The notes under the pieces are model-generated. The model ran no database searches and was not told the origin of the DNA. It was given only the letters and a program-made list of their open reading frames with translations. Of a stretch of DNA of 64,000 bases, positions 27,159 to 34,792 are shown piece by piece. A program made the position numbers and the translations under genes. Source of the stretch: Microbacterium sp. Marseille-Q6648 (lineage in GTDB: Bacteria; Actinomycetota; Actinomycetes; Actinomycetales; Microbacteriaceae); contig NZ_CALPBZ010000002.1 in assembly GCF_943181415.1 (NCBI RefSeq), positions 530,130 through 594,129 of the forward strand, read 5' to 3'. Numbering within the stretch: position 1 is the stretch's first letter; each line of letters opens with the position of its first letter.

Positions 27159-28433
27159 CTACTCCGGAACCGGCTCGCCGCGGTAGAGCGCCTCGAAGGT
27201 CTCGAGGGTCCGGGTCATGTCGTGCACCTTCACGCCCTCCAGGGAGGCCTCCTGCATCCGACGCCGCTCGTCGGGCGTCTGGCGCAGCACGCGGTTGATC
27301 TTCGCGGCGAGGTCGTCCGCGTCACCGGGCCGGAACAGGTAGCCGTTCTCGCCATCGTGGACGAGGTGCGGCAGCGCGACGGCGTCCGCGGCGACGATCG
27401 GCAGGCCCGAGGCCATCGCCTCCATGGTCGCGATGGACTGCAGTTCGGCGATCGAGGCGATCACGAACACACTCGCGCGGGTGAGGAAGCCCCTCAGCTC
27501 CTCGTCGGTGGTGTGGCCGTGGAAGCGCACCCGGTCGGCGAGTCCGAGCTGACCGGCCAGCTCCTCGAGGTTGCGTCGCTGGTCGCCGTTGCCGACGACA
27601 TCGAACTGCACGTCGAGCGCCGGGTCGAGCTTGGTGAGTGCCCGCAGGATGACATCGATCTGCTTCTCGGTGGTCAGCCGCCCCACGAACACGAGGCGAT
27701 GGGCGTCGCGCGGGGTGAGATCGGGGGTGTAGTTCTTGGCCTCGAGTCCGCAGCTGACGGGCATCACACCGCGGATGTCGATCGTGTTCTCGAGGAAGTC
27801 GGCGGCCTTGCGCGTCGGGGTCGTGACGGCGCGCGTGAGGGCGAAGGTGCGCTTGGCGTCGTCCCACGCCAGCTTGACGACGAACTTGTCGAGCACCGGC
27901 GGGAGCGTGGTGAAGTCGACGACGTTCTCGGCCATCACGTGGTTGGTGGCCACGATCGGGATTCCGCGCTTGTGCGCCTCGCGAGAGAGTCCCCGGCCGA
28001 TCACGATGTGCGACTGGATGTGCACCACGTCGGGGCGCACGCGGTCGAGGACTCTGCGCGCATAGTGCTTCGACATCCACGGCAGCACGAAGGTGAGCCA
28101 GTCGTGCGGCAGCCAGCGCCACGACGGCAGCCGGTGCATCGTCATGGACTCGCCCTCGATCACCTCGGTGAACGTGCCGTGCTCGCGATGGGTGCGACTG
28201 GGTGCCATGACGTGCACCTCGTGCCCGCGCGCGACGAGGCCCGCGGCCAGCCGCTCCGCGAAGCGGGCGGCGCCGTTCACATGAGGCAGGAACGTGTCGG
28301 CGCCGATCAGCACCGTGAGGGGTCGCTGGCTCACGGCGTCGGCGGCGGATTCGTCGGGCGTCGCGGGTTCAGTCACGGGATGCGGTGGACCTGTCTGTGC
28401 GGCGAAGTGCGCGGTTCGATGGTCGTCGGGCAC
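27159..28433 (-). CDS. GT4-family glycosyltransferase (PimB/mannosyltransferase-like)
   Basis: A 424-residue GT-B enzyme. Key parts are VLIGADTFLPHVNGAARFAERLAAGL at the N-terminal domain start, HIQSHIVIGRG, the sugar-nucleotide region FVGRLTTEKQIDVILRAL, and EAMASGLPIVAADAVALPHLV. It resembles actinobacterial mannosyltransferases acting on phosphatidylinositol or diacylglycerol lipids, but the acceptor is not certain. The GTG at 28433 is chosen because TACAGT (28443-28448) could be its -10 box; the GTG at about 28376 is the alternative. First gene of a two-gene operon, divergent from the 28528 operon. Confidence 0.88.
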   Translation of the reverse strand: MPDDHRTAHFAAQTGPPHPVTEPATPDESAADAVSQRPLTVLIGADTFLPHVNGAARFAERLAAGLVARGHEVHVMAPSRTHREHGTFTEVIEGESMTMHRLPSWRWLPHDWLTFVLPWMSKHYARRVLDRVRPDVVHIQSHIVIGRGLSREAHKRGIPIVATNHVMAENVVDFTTLPPVLDKFVVKLAWDDAKRTFALTRAVTTPTRKAADFLENTIDIRGVMPVSCGLEAKNYTPDLTPRDAHRLVFVGRLTTEKQIDVILRALTKLDPALDVQFDVVGNGDQRRNLEELAGQLGLADRVRFHGHTTDEELRGFLTRASVFVIASIAELQSIATMEAMASGLPIVAADAVALPHLVHDGENGYLFRPGDADDLAAKINRVLRQTPDERRRMQEASLEGVKVHDMTRTLETFEALYRGEPVPE

Positions 28434-28527
28434 GCGGCATCCACTGTACCCGAGCGCCGCCGCGCGACCGGGAGCCCTCGCCGCACCCTCAGAGGCGCCG
28501 TGTCGCCTGCCCACGTACCCTGGAGTC

Positions 28528-29130
28528 ATGCCGAGACTTCAGGCCGATGCCGCCCCCGATCGCTGGGTGCCGGTGACCGATTCGCTGGGCTGGCGCGGGC
28601 GTCGGCACCGCAAGGCCGCGATCCGGATGCTGCTCACGCAGGCCGGCCGCGCTGTCGGCCCGACCGGTCAGACTCCCCGGCCCGGCAGCGGCGTCGCCGC
28701 GTGGGCGATGAGCCAGGCCGCACCCCTGCTCATGAAGCGGGCCGCCGGACGCGTACTCGCGTGGGTGTGGAAGGCGGACCCGGACCTGCTCGTGGTGATG
28801 GCGCAGGTGCAGCGCGCCACGAACGAGCTGCGCGCGGCGCGCGCCATGATGCCGATGGAGTACGACGACACCGAGTCGTTCCGCAACCCCCACCTGGGCG
28901 AGGGCGAGAAGCTCGCCATGCCGCTCCCCCGCGACGAGCGCACACCGCCGTTCGCCTCGTACACGTGGGACACCGGAACGCACTTCGTCACCGTCACGGC
29001 GGTGTGCTCCGACCGTGAGCGCTTCGGCACCGTCATCGGCGCCGTGGACGACCTGGCCCGCAGCCTGCGGGTGGTCGACGACCTCCCCGTGGGCGAGACG
29101 CCCGGGGTGCTGCGGATCGACCCGGCATGA
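28528..29130 (+). CDS. Conserved-looking hypothetical protein, first gene of a three-gene operon
   Basis: A 200-residue protein I do not recognise. A basic N-terminal half (GWRGRRHRKAAIRMLLTQAGRA) is followed by a helical stretch (LLVVMAQVQRATNELRAARAMMP) and a C-terminal alpha/beta part (ASYTWDTGTHFVTVTAV, then GTVIGAVDDLARSLRVVDD). No clear membrane span. A TACCCT -10 box at 28516-28521 ends 6 nt before the ATG. Its stop overlaps the next ATG (ATGA). Confidence 0.75.
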   Translation: MPRLQADAAPDRWVPVTDSLGWRGRRHRKAAIRMLLTQAGRAVGPTGQTPRPGSGVAAWAMSQAAPLLMKRAAGRVLAWVWKADPDLLVVMAQVQRATNELRAARAMMPMEYDDTESFRNPHLGEGEKLAMPLPRDERTPPFASYTWDTGTHFVTVTAVCSDRERFGTVIGAVDDLARSLRVVDDLPVGETPGVLRIDPA

Positions 29131-29663
29131 GCGAGACGTCTCCACGCCACGCCGACCGGCGCACGCACGGGCTGCATCGGGTGCTCGTGCGCACGGGATT
29201 CACCACCGAGCAGGCCGTCTACGGTGTGCTGCTCGTGGCCGGCCTCATCGTCGTCGCGAGCCTGCACTCCACGTCGTCGCTGCAGGTGCTCGTGACCGTG
29301 GTGTTCACCGTGGTCGTGTTCTGGCTCGCGCACGTCTACGCGGGGACCGTCGCCCATCACGGTCTCGACGAGGGCCGCGACACCGGGTTGCGGGCGTCCT
29401 TCCGCCAGGCGCTGCGCGCGTCGTGGGGCCTGCTGCTGTCGGCGCTCATCCCCTGCGCGATCCTGCTCCTGGGGACGACCCAGGTCGTGCCCGATCCCGT
29501 GGCGGAATGGGCGGCGCTGTGGTCGTGCGTGATCCTCCTCGGAATCCTCGGCTACGTCGCGTTCGCGCGGCGCGGCGCCGCGATGCCGGTCCGCCTCCTG
29601 GGGGCGGTCAGCACGGCCGGCTTCGGCGCGTTGATGGCGCTGCTGAAAGCGATCGTGCACTGA
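29127..29663 (+). CDS. Integral membrane protein of unknown function
   Basis: 178 residues with four clear hydrophobic helices (about residues 30-48, 52-72, 97-117, 125-145, with a fifth weaker one near the C-terminus). A His-rich connection (AHVYAGTVAHHGLDEGRD) lies after the second helix. I do not recognise the family. It is coupled to both neighbours: ATGA overlap upstream, TGATG overlap downstream. Confidence 0.75.
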   Translation: MSETSPRHADRRTHGLHRVLVRTGFTTEQAVYGVLLVAGLIVVASLHSTSSLQVLVTVVFTVVVFWLAHVYAGTVAHHGLDEGRDTGLRASFRQALRASWGLLLSALIPCAILLLGTTQVVPDPVAEWAALWSCVILLGILGYVAFARRGAAMPVRLLGAVSTAGFGALMALLKAIVH

Positions 29664-30337
29664 TGCCGTCACCCCGTTCCCCGCAGGCGCAGCGTCTGCG
29701 GCGCAAGCGTCTGCTGTCGTGGGTGCCGACGACCATCGTGGCCCTGCTGTGCATCGGCGTCGTGATCGCGGCGATCGCCGTGGGCGATTCGTGGTGGAGC
29801 GAGCCCGAGCCCGAGGCAGCCGTGGATCAGCAGGCCGCCGACGGTGCGTCGCTGTTCACGCAGGCGGGTGTCGACTTCCTCACCCGTCAGGGCGAGCTGC
29901 GCGTCAAGCTGCGCGACGACGCCCTGTCGGCCGGCGAGCTCGGCCTCGAGCCCGACGGCGAGCGCACGATCGAGCCGCTCGTGCCGGTACGCGCGATCGT
30001 CCTCGGCGAAGAGGGCACCTTCAGCATCGAGCTCGTCGACGCGTTCACCCTCATCACCGAGGACGACGAGCTGGTGGCCCTCCGGACCGGGCCCGCCGGT
30101 CCCCGGACGTGGGGTACCGCGATGGGTTCGGTCCGCTCCGTCGCGCCGTCGTGGGGCTGGACCACCGAGCATCTCGAGCAGCTCGACGAAGATCTCACGG
30201 CGGCCTCGCGCGGCAGCGACGCCTACAGCGCCGAGCTTCCGCTGGTCACGACCAACGGCGCCCGGGTGGGCGCGCGCATCGACGTCGACACGCGCGCCTC
30301 CTCGGTCACGGTGACCTACACGTTCCGCACTCTCTGA
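29663..30337 (+). CDS. Membrane-anchored protein of unknown function
   Basis: 224 residues: a basic cytoplasmic N-terminus (SPQAQRLRRKRLLSW), one transmembrane helix (about 20-40), then an acidic extracytoplasmic domain (DSWWSEPEPEAAVDQQAADG) that ends in a beta-rich segment (RIDVDTRASSVTVTYTFRTL). No cysteine and no lipobox. The ATG overlaps the previous stop by one base (TGATG). The three genes 28528-30337 probably act together in the envelope, but nothing reveals the role. Confidence 0.75.
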   Translation: MPSPRSPQAQRLRRKRLLSWVPTTIVALLCIGVVIAAIAVGDSWWSEPEPEAAVDQQAADGASLFTQAGVDFLTRQGELRVKLRDDALSAGELGLEPDGERTIEPLVPVRAIVLGEEGTFSIELVDAFTLITEDDELVALRTGPAGPRTWGTAMGSVRSVAPSWGWTTEHLEQLDEDLTAASRGSDAYSAELPLVTTNGARVGARIDVDTRASSVTVTYTFRTL

Positions 30338-30361
30338 GCGCGGGCACGGCGCCGGTACGGC

Positions 30362-31090
30362 TCACGGAGCCGGATCGGCCGGGCCCTCGCCCAGACGCGC
30401 GGTGAGCTCGGCGACCTGCCGCGACAGGTCTCGCACCTGACCGCGCGTCGCCGCCTGGGTCTCATCTCCGGAGGCCTTGACGGCGACCTTCTCGATGACC
30501 CACGACGACAGCGTGGCCGTGACGACGCCGAGCACGGCGACGCCTCCGCACATGAGAAGCACCGCCACGATGCGCCCGCCCGCGGTCACCGGGTAGAAGT
30601 CGCCGTAGCCGACGGTCGTGATCGTGACGAACGCCCACCACACGGCATCCCCGAAATCGACGATGTTCGCCCCGTCCGCGCGGCGCTCGGCGTCGAGCAC
30701 CGCCAGAGCAGCGATCCAGATGAGCACCAGCGCGGCGCCGGCACCGTAGATGGTCAGGCTGCTGCGCAGCCGTGCACCCACCGTCCGCTGCAGCGCGCCG
30801 ATCACCGTCAGCGCCTTCAGCAGCCGCAGGGGTCGCATCGCCGGGATCACGACGACCGCCAGGTCGAACAGGTGCCTCCGGAACCAGACACCTCGGGGTC
30901 GGGCCAGCGAGAGGCGCACGACGTAGTCGACGGCGAAGAAGACCCACGTGGCCACCATCACCGCGCGCACCCAGACGAACGGGGACCCATCGAGGTCGGC
31001 GATCACCTGCCAGGAGTACGCCACGACGAACAGCACCGACGCGATGATCAGCGGCCACGACGTGACCTTCTCCCACCGCTCGAGCGTCAT
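30362..31090 (-). CDS. Voltage-gated-type K+ channel (6-TM ion channel)
   Basis: A 242-residue channel subunit. Five hydrophobic segments precede the pore; the S4-like segment RPLRLLKALTVIGALQR has spaced Arg/Lys. The pore loop WWAFVTITTVGYGDFYPV carries the TVGYGD selectivity filter. A C-terminal coiled segment (RGQVRDLSRQVAELTARLGE) is probably the tetramerisation region. The start MTLERW at 31090 has no good ribosome-binding site. A TACCCT -10 box at 31132-31137 is followed 6 nt later by an out-of-frame GTG whose short ORF ends exactly on this start (see leader entry), so translation may be by coupling. Confidence 0.9.
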   Translation of the reverse strand: MTLERWEKVTSWPLIIASVLFVVAYSWQVIADLDGSPFVWVRAVMVATWVFFAVDYVVRLSLARPRGVWFRRHLFDLAVVVIPAMRPLRLLKALTVIGALQRTVGARLRSSLTIYGAGAALVLIWIAALAVLDAERRADGANIVDFGDAVWWAFVTITTVGYGDFYPVTAGGRIVAVLLMCGGVAVLGVVTATLSSWVIEKVAVKASGDETQAATRGQVRDLSRQVAELTARLGEGPADPAP

Positions 31091-31125
31091 GATCGAAGGC
31101 CCGGCGAGGACGATGTGGTGCGCAC
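31087..31125 (-). CDS. Putative 12-codon leaderless leader peptide of the K+ channel gene
   Basis: From the TACCCT -10 box (31132-31137) the first in-position start is GTG at 31125, 6 nt downstream, exactly the spacing used by other leaderless genes here. It would encode VRTTSSSPGLRS and stop at TGA 31087-31089, which overlaps the channel ATG as ATGA. No in-frame start for the channel exists nearer the predicted transcript start. The composition, with consecutive Thr and Ser, gives no clear attenuation signal. Prediction only. Confidence 0.35.
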   Translation of the reverse strand: MRTTSSSPGLRS

Positions 31126-31172
31126 GCTCAGAGGGTAGCGCTCCACCCCGCCCGCAGTGCCACACTGAGCGC

Positions 31173-32594
31173 ATGAACGCTCCCTCGCTCCGGCCGCTCG
31201 CGGCGGCATGGGAGGCCCCGGTCGGCATCCGGCAGCAGCGCGACGAGGGGCGCGCGGTGCGCCGCGACATCCCCCGCGAATCCCTTTCGGCCATGCCGGA
31301 AGGACCGCGCGACCCGATGGGGATCCTCGACGCGCAGGACGCGGGGCGCGTTCCCGAGCTGGTGCCGATCCGCACCGCGCGCATGGCCGAGAGCCCCTTC
31401 GCGTTCTACCGCGGCACGGCCGCGCTCATGGCCGCCGATCTGGCGCGCACCGCGCACACCGGCATCCTCGTCGGATCGTGCGGCGACGCCCACGTGTCGA
31501 ACTTCGGGCTGTACGCCTCGCCGCAGCGGACGCTCGTGTTCGACCTCAACGACTTCGACGAAGCGGCGTGGGCGCCGTGGGAGTGGGACCTCAAGCGCCT
31601 CGTGACCAGCGTCGTCGTCGCCGGGCAGTCGACGTCGCGCGACGAGAGGGTGATCCGGGACGCCGCCCTCGACGCCGTGCGCACCTACGCGCGGTCGCTC
31701 GGGGCGGGCGTACGCCGGAGCCCGCTCGACCGGTACTACGACCGCTTCGACGCGGATGCCGCCGGCCGGGCGGTGGATCGCCGCACGCGGGCTGCGCTGA
31801 GGGAGGCGGTCCGCGCGGCCGACAAGCGGACGGCGGCGCGGGCGGTGCGCCGTCTGACGGAGTGCGACGACACGGGGCGGCGCGTGTTCGTCGAGCAGCC
31901 GCCGACGATGACGCATGTCGACCCGGCGATCGAACGGCGCGTGCTCGAGGTGCTCGAGGTGTACCTGCAGTCCGCGAACATCGACATCCGCGCGCTGCTG
32001 CAGAAGTACCAGCTCGCCGACATCGTGCGTCGGGTGGTGGGCGTCGGCAGCGTCGGCACGCGCTGCTACCTCATCGCGATGCAGGACGGCGACGACAACG
32101 CCCTGCTCCTGCAGGCGAAGGAGGCGGGCCCCAGTGTGCTCATCCAGTACGGCGAGGTCGAGCAGCCCGAGTCGGTCACCCGGTACATCGAGCGCTTCGG
32201 CGACGGCGGGCGCGTGGTGGCGATGCAGCGCATCCTGCAGGCCGTGTCGGATCCCTTCCTCGGCCACCTGACCGGCACGCCCGCCGAGGGCGGGCCGGAC
32301 CGCTCCTTCTATGTGCGGCAGTTCCACGACAAGAAGGGCGGATTCGAGGTCGACGCGCTCGAGGACGGGCCGTTCCACTGGTACGCCGACGCGTGCGCGG
32401 CCACCCTGGCCCGCGCGCACGGGCAGTCCCCGCACGCGGGGCGCGTGTCGGGCTACCTCGGCGGCGGCCGGGTCGCCGACGAGGCGCTGGTCGAGTGGGC
32501 CTTCGCGTACGCGGCACAGTCCCGCGAGGACTGGCTGCGCTTCCGCGCCCACCGCGGCGTCGACGGCGACCCCGGCGGCGGATCCCACGACTGA
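31173..32594 (+). CDS. DUF2252 protein (kinase-like fold, function unknown)
   Basis: A 473-residue DUF2252 protein. The motifs GSCGDAHVSNFGLY and LVFDLNDFDEAAWAPWEWDLKRL resemble the Brenner (H-D-x-N) and metal-binding motifs of aminoglycoside phosphotransferase/kinase-like folds, so phosphotransfer is plausible. A late motif RQFHDKKGGFEVDAL is conserved in the family. The ATG follows CACACT (31161-31166) by 6 nt; the same atypical -10 hexamer occurs before the MFS exporter at 15546. Divergent from the K+ channel. Confidence 0.88.
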   Translation: MNAPSLRPLAAAWEAPVGIRQQRDEGRAVRRDIPRESLSAMPEGPRDPMGILDAQDAGRVPELVPIRTARMAESPFAFYRGTAALMAADLARTAHTGILVGSCGDAHVSNFGLYASPQRTLVFDLNDFDEAAWAPWEWDLKRLVTSVVVAGQSTSRDERVIRDAALDAVRTYARSLGAGVRRSPLDRYYDRFDADAAGRAVDRRTRAALREAVRAADKRTAARAVRRLTECDDTGRRVFVEQPPTMTHVDPAIERRVLEVLEVYLQSANIDIRALLQKYQLADIVRRVVGVGSVGTRCYLIAMQDGDDNALLLQAKEAGPSVLIQYGEVEQPESVTRYIERFGDGGRVVAMQRILQAVSDPFLGHLTGTPAEGGPDRSFYVRQFHDKKGGFEVDALEDGPFHWYADACAATLARAHGQSPHAGRVSGYLGGGRVADEALVEWAFAYAAQSREDWLRFRAHRGVDGDPGGGSHD

Positions 32595-32619
32595 CGGATG
32601 CCGGTGCTCGCCGCTCTGG

Positions 32620-33102
32620 TCAGGAGGGGCGACCCTCGCCGGGCGCCGAGTCGTCGCCGCCGTCGGGGCTGAGCGCATGACGGGGTCGCCACACGACGAT
32701 CTCGGTCGCGCGGCGCACGCGTGTTCCGTGACGGAGCGTCACCACCGACCCGGTCGCGCCGGCGGCGAACACCCGGGCGCCCGGCCGGGACTGCCGCTCG
32801 ATCGCCAGCTGCTGCTCGAGGTCGCGCACCCGCCGCGACAGGTCGTGCACCCGCTGTTCGAGGGTGACCAGCCGCGCGATCGCGGGCAGGCTCATCCCGT
32901 CGGACGACAGGCGGGCCACCTCGCGGAGCTGCTCGACGTGGCGCAGCGAGTACCGGCGCGACCCGCCTTGCGTGCGTTCGGGAACCACGAGCCCGAGCCG
33001 GTCGTACTGGCGCAGGGTCTGCGGGTGCATCCCCGACAGCTCGGCGGCTGCGGCGATCGCGAAGATCGGCGCGTCCTCGTCGATGTCGCCTCGCTCGGTC
33101 AC
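32620..33102 (-). CDS. hspR: HspR, MerR-type heat-shock repressor
   Basis: A 160-residue repressor. The MerR HTH is at residues 12-80 (FAIAAAAELSGMHPQTLRQYDRLGLVVPERTQGGSRRYS), followed by a coiled coil (VTLEQRVHDLSRRVRDLEQQLAIER) and a non-conserved tail. HspR binds HAIR inverted repeats, with DnaK as co-repressor in Streptomyces. It is the last gene of the dnaK-grpE-dnaJ-hspR operon, 23 nt after dnaJ. HAIR boxes are visible before dnaK and clpB. GTG start at 33102 with a GGTGAG site. Confidence 0.93.
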   Translation of the reverse strand: MTERGDIDEDAPIFAIAAAAELSGMHPQTLRQYDRLGLVVPERTQGGSRRYSLRHVEQLREVARLSSDGMSLPAIARLVTLEQRVHDLSRRVRDLEQQLAIERQSRPGARVFAAGATGSVVTLRHGTRVRRATEIVVWRPRHALSPDGGDDSAPGEGRPS

Positions 33103-33125
33103 GTCTGCTCACCTGCCTCGTTCGT

Positions 33126-34115
33126 CTAGCCGCGCGCCTTCGCCATGAGGTCTGCGCGGGGATTCTCCTTGGGCTCCAGCTCGTGGTACCGCTCGAGCGC
33201 CTCGCGTGCGGCATCGTCGAGGTGCGCCGGCACGGCGACCTGCACTTCGGCCAGCAGATCGCCGGTCGCCTTGCTGGTCTGGATGCCGCGGCCCTTGACG
33301 CGCAGGACCCGACCCGAGGGCGTGCCGGGGGCCACGCGCAGCTTCACCGGGTCGCCCCCGAGCGTCGGGACCTCGATGGTCGCGCCGAGCGCCGCCTCGG
33401 TGAACGTCACCGGCACGGCGACACGCAGGTTCACCCCGTCGCGCGTGAAGACGGGATGCGGACGCACCGCCACCTGCACGACGATGTCGCCGGCCTCACC
33501 GCCGTCCGGAGACGGACGGCCGCGGCCTCGCAGGCGGATCTTCTGCCCGTCGGCGACCCCGGCGGGGATCTTCACCTTGAAGGGCTTGCCCTCTTCGCCC
33601 TGCAGGGTGATGGTCTCGCCCTTCGCCGCCGTGGTGAAGTCCAGGGTCGTCCTCGCGGTGACGTCGGCTCCTCGGGAAGGGCCGCCGTATCCGCGGAAGC
33701 CGCCGGTGGGCTGCCCGAAGCGTCCCGAGCCGAAGCCGCCGCCGGGCTGCTGGTTGAACATCGAGAAGATGTCCTCGAAGTCCTGCGCCTGGTACCGGCC
33801 CCCGCGACCCTGCTGGAAGGCGCTGAAGACGTCCTCGAACCCGCCGGCGCTCTGACCGCCCGCCGTGAAGCGGGCGCCGGAGCCCATGGCACGGATCTGG
33901 TCGTACTCCTGCCGCTGCTCGGCGTCGCTGAGCACCGAGTACGCCTCGCTGACCTCCTTGAACTTCGCCTCGGCGGCCGTGTCGCCGGCGTTGGAGTCCG
34001 GGTGGTACTTGCGGGCGAGCTTGCGATAGGTCTTCTTCAGATCGGCGTCGGTGACATCCTTCGACACCCCGAGGATCTTGTAGAAGTCCTTATCGAACCA
34101 GTCCTGACTGGCCAT
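33126..34115 (-). CDS. dnaJ: DnaJ-type co-chaperone without zinc fingers (class B)
   Basis: A 329-residue J-protein. The J-domain is at residues 1-75 with the HPD motif (LARKYHPDSNAGD). A Gly/Phe-rich region (about 85-150) carries FEDVFSAFQQGRGG and FEDIFSMFNQQPGGGFGSGRFGQP. It is followed directly by the two C-terminal substrate-binding domains (GEEGKPFKVKIPAGVADGQKIRLRGRG) with no CxxCxGxG repeats. It stimulates DnaK ATPase and delivers clients. In many actinobacteria the dnaJ of this operon is the zinc-finger class A form, so the class B form here is notable. Confidence 0.93.
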   Translation of the reverse strand: MASQDWFDKDFYKILGVSKDVTDADLKKTYRKLARKYHPDSNAGDTAAEAKFKEVSEAYSVLSDAEQRQEYDQIRAMGSGARFTAGGQSAGGFEDVFSAFQQGRGGRYQAQDFEDIFSMFNQQPGGGFGSGRFGQPTGGFRGYGGPSRGADVTARTTLDFTTAAKGETITLQGEEGKPFKVKIPAGVADGQKIRLRGRGRPSPDGGEAGDIVVQVAVRPHPVFTRDGVNLRVAVPVTFTEAALGATIEVPTLGGDPVKLRVAPGTPSGRVLRVKGRGIQTSKATGDLLAEVQVAVPAHLDDAAREALERYHELEPKENPRADLMAKARG

Positions 34116-34121
34116 CTCTGC

Positions 34122-34790
34122 TTAACCGGCCCCTGAGCCAGACGAAGGGTCTGCGGGCACGGCCACGACGACCTTCGCGGGGCGCAGCTCCACCGAGCCC
34201 AGGCGGTAGCCGATCTCGACGACCTCGAGGATGGTGGGCTCGGTCGTCCCGGGAGTGGGCGCCTGGAAGATGGCCTCGTGCTGCTGGGGGTCGAACGCCT
34301 CGCCGGCCTCGCCGTACGTCGCCAGGCCCATCCGCTCGGCGACGCCGCGCAGCTTCTCGGCGATCGCGACGAAGGGGCTGCCCTCGACGAGGTCGCCGTG
34401 CTTCTCGGCGCGGTCGAGGTCGTCGAGCACGGGCAGCAGGCCCTTGGCCACCGAGCCCTTGGCGCGCTCGATCTCGACCTCCCGCTGCTCCTCGGTGCGA
34501 CGCCGGTAGTTGGCGTACTCGGCCTGGAGCCGCTTGAGGTCGGTGAGCAGTGCGCTCTCGAGATCGGCGATCACCGCGTCTTCGGCTGCGGCATCCGCGT
34601 TCTGCGACGCACCGAGGATGTCGTCGACGGTCAGCTCCTCGTCCTCGCCCGCGGCATCGCCCTCACCCGCCGTGCCGTCCTGCGGCGCGGGGCCGGAGGA
34701 CTGCTCCTCCGGCCCCGGCTGGCTGGACTGGCCTTCTTCGGGCTCGGGCGCCGAGGCGTCCTGCGGCTCTTCGAAGTCCTTGTCGGCCAT
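34122..34790 (-). CDS. grpE: GrpE nucleotide exchange factor
   Basis: A 222-residue protein. An acidic, Pro/Ser/Glu-rich disordered N-terminus (about 55 residues) precedes the long dimerising helix (LLTDLKRLQAEYANYRRRTEEQREVEIERAKG) and the C-terminal beta domain (FDPQQHEAIFQAPTPGTTEPTILEVVEIGYRLG), which holds the GrpE signature. It releases ADP from DnaK. Starts 2 nt after the dnaK stop; 6 nt before dnaJ. Confidence 0.95.
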   Translation of the reverse strand: MADKDFEEPQDASAPEPEEGQSSQPGPEEQSSGPAPQDGTAGEGDAAGEDEELTVDDILGASQNADAAAEDAVIADLESALLTDLKRLQAEYANYRRRTEEQREVEIERAKGSVAKGLLPVLDDLDRAEKHGDLVEGSPFVAIAEKLRGVAERMGLATYGEAGEAFDPQQHEAIFQAPTPGTTEPTILEVVEIGYRLGSVELRPAKVVVAVPADPSSGSGAG

Positions 34791-34792
34791 GG

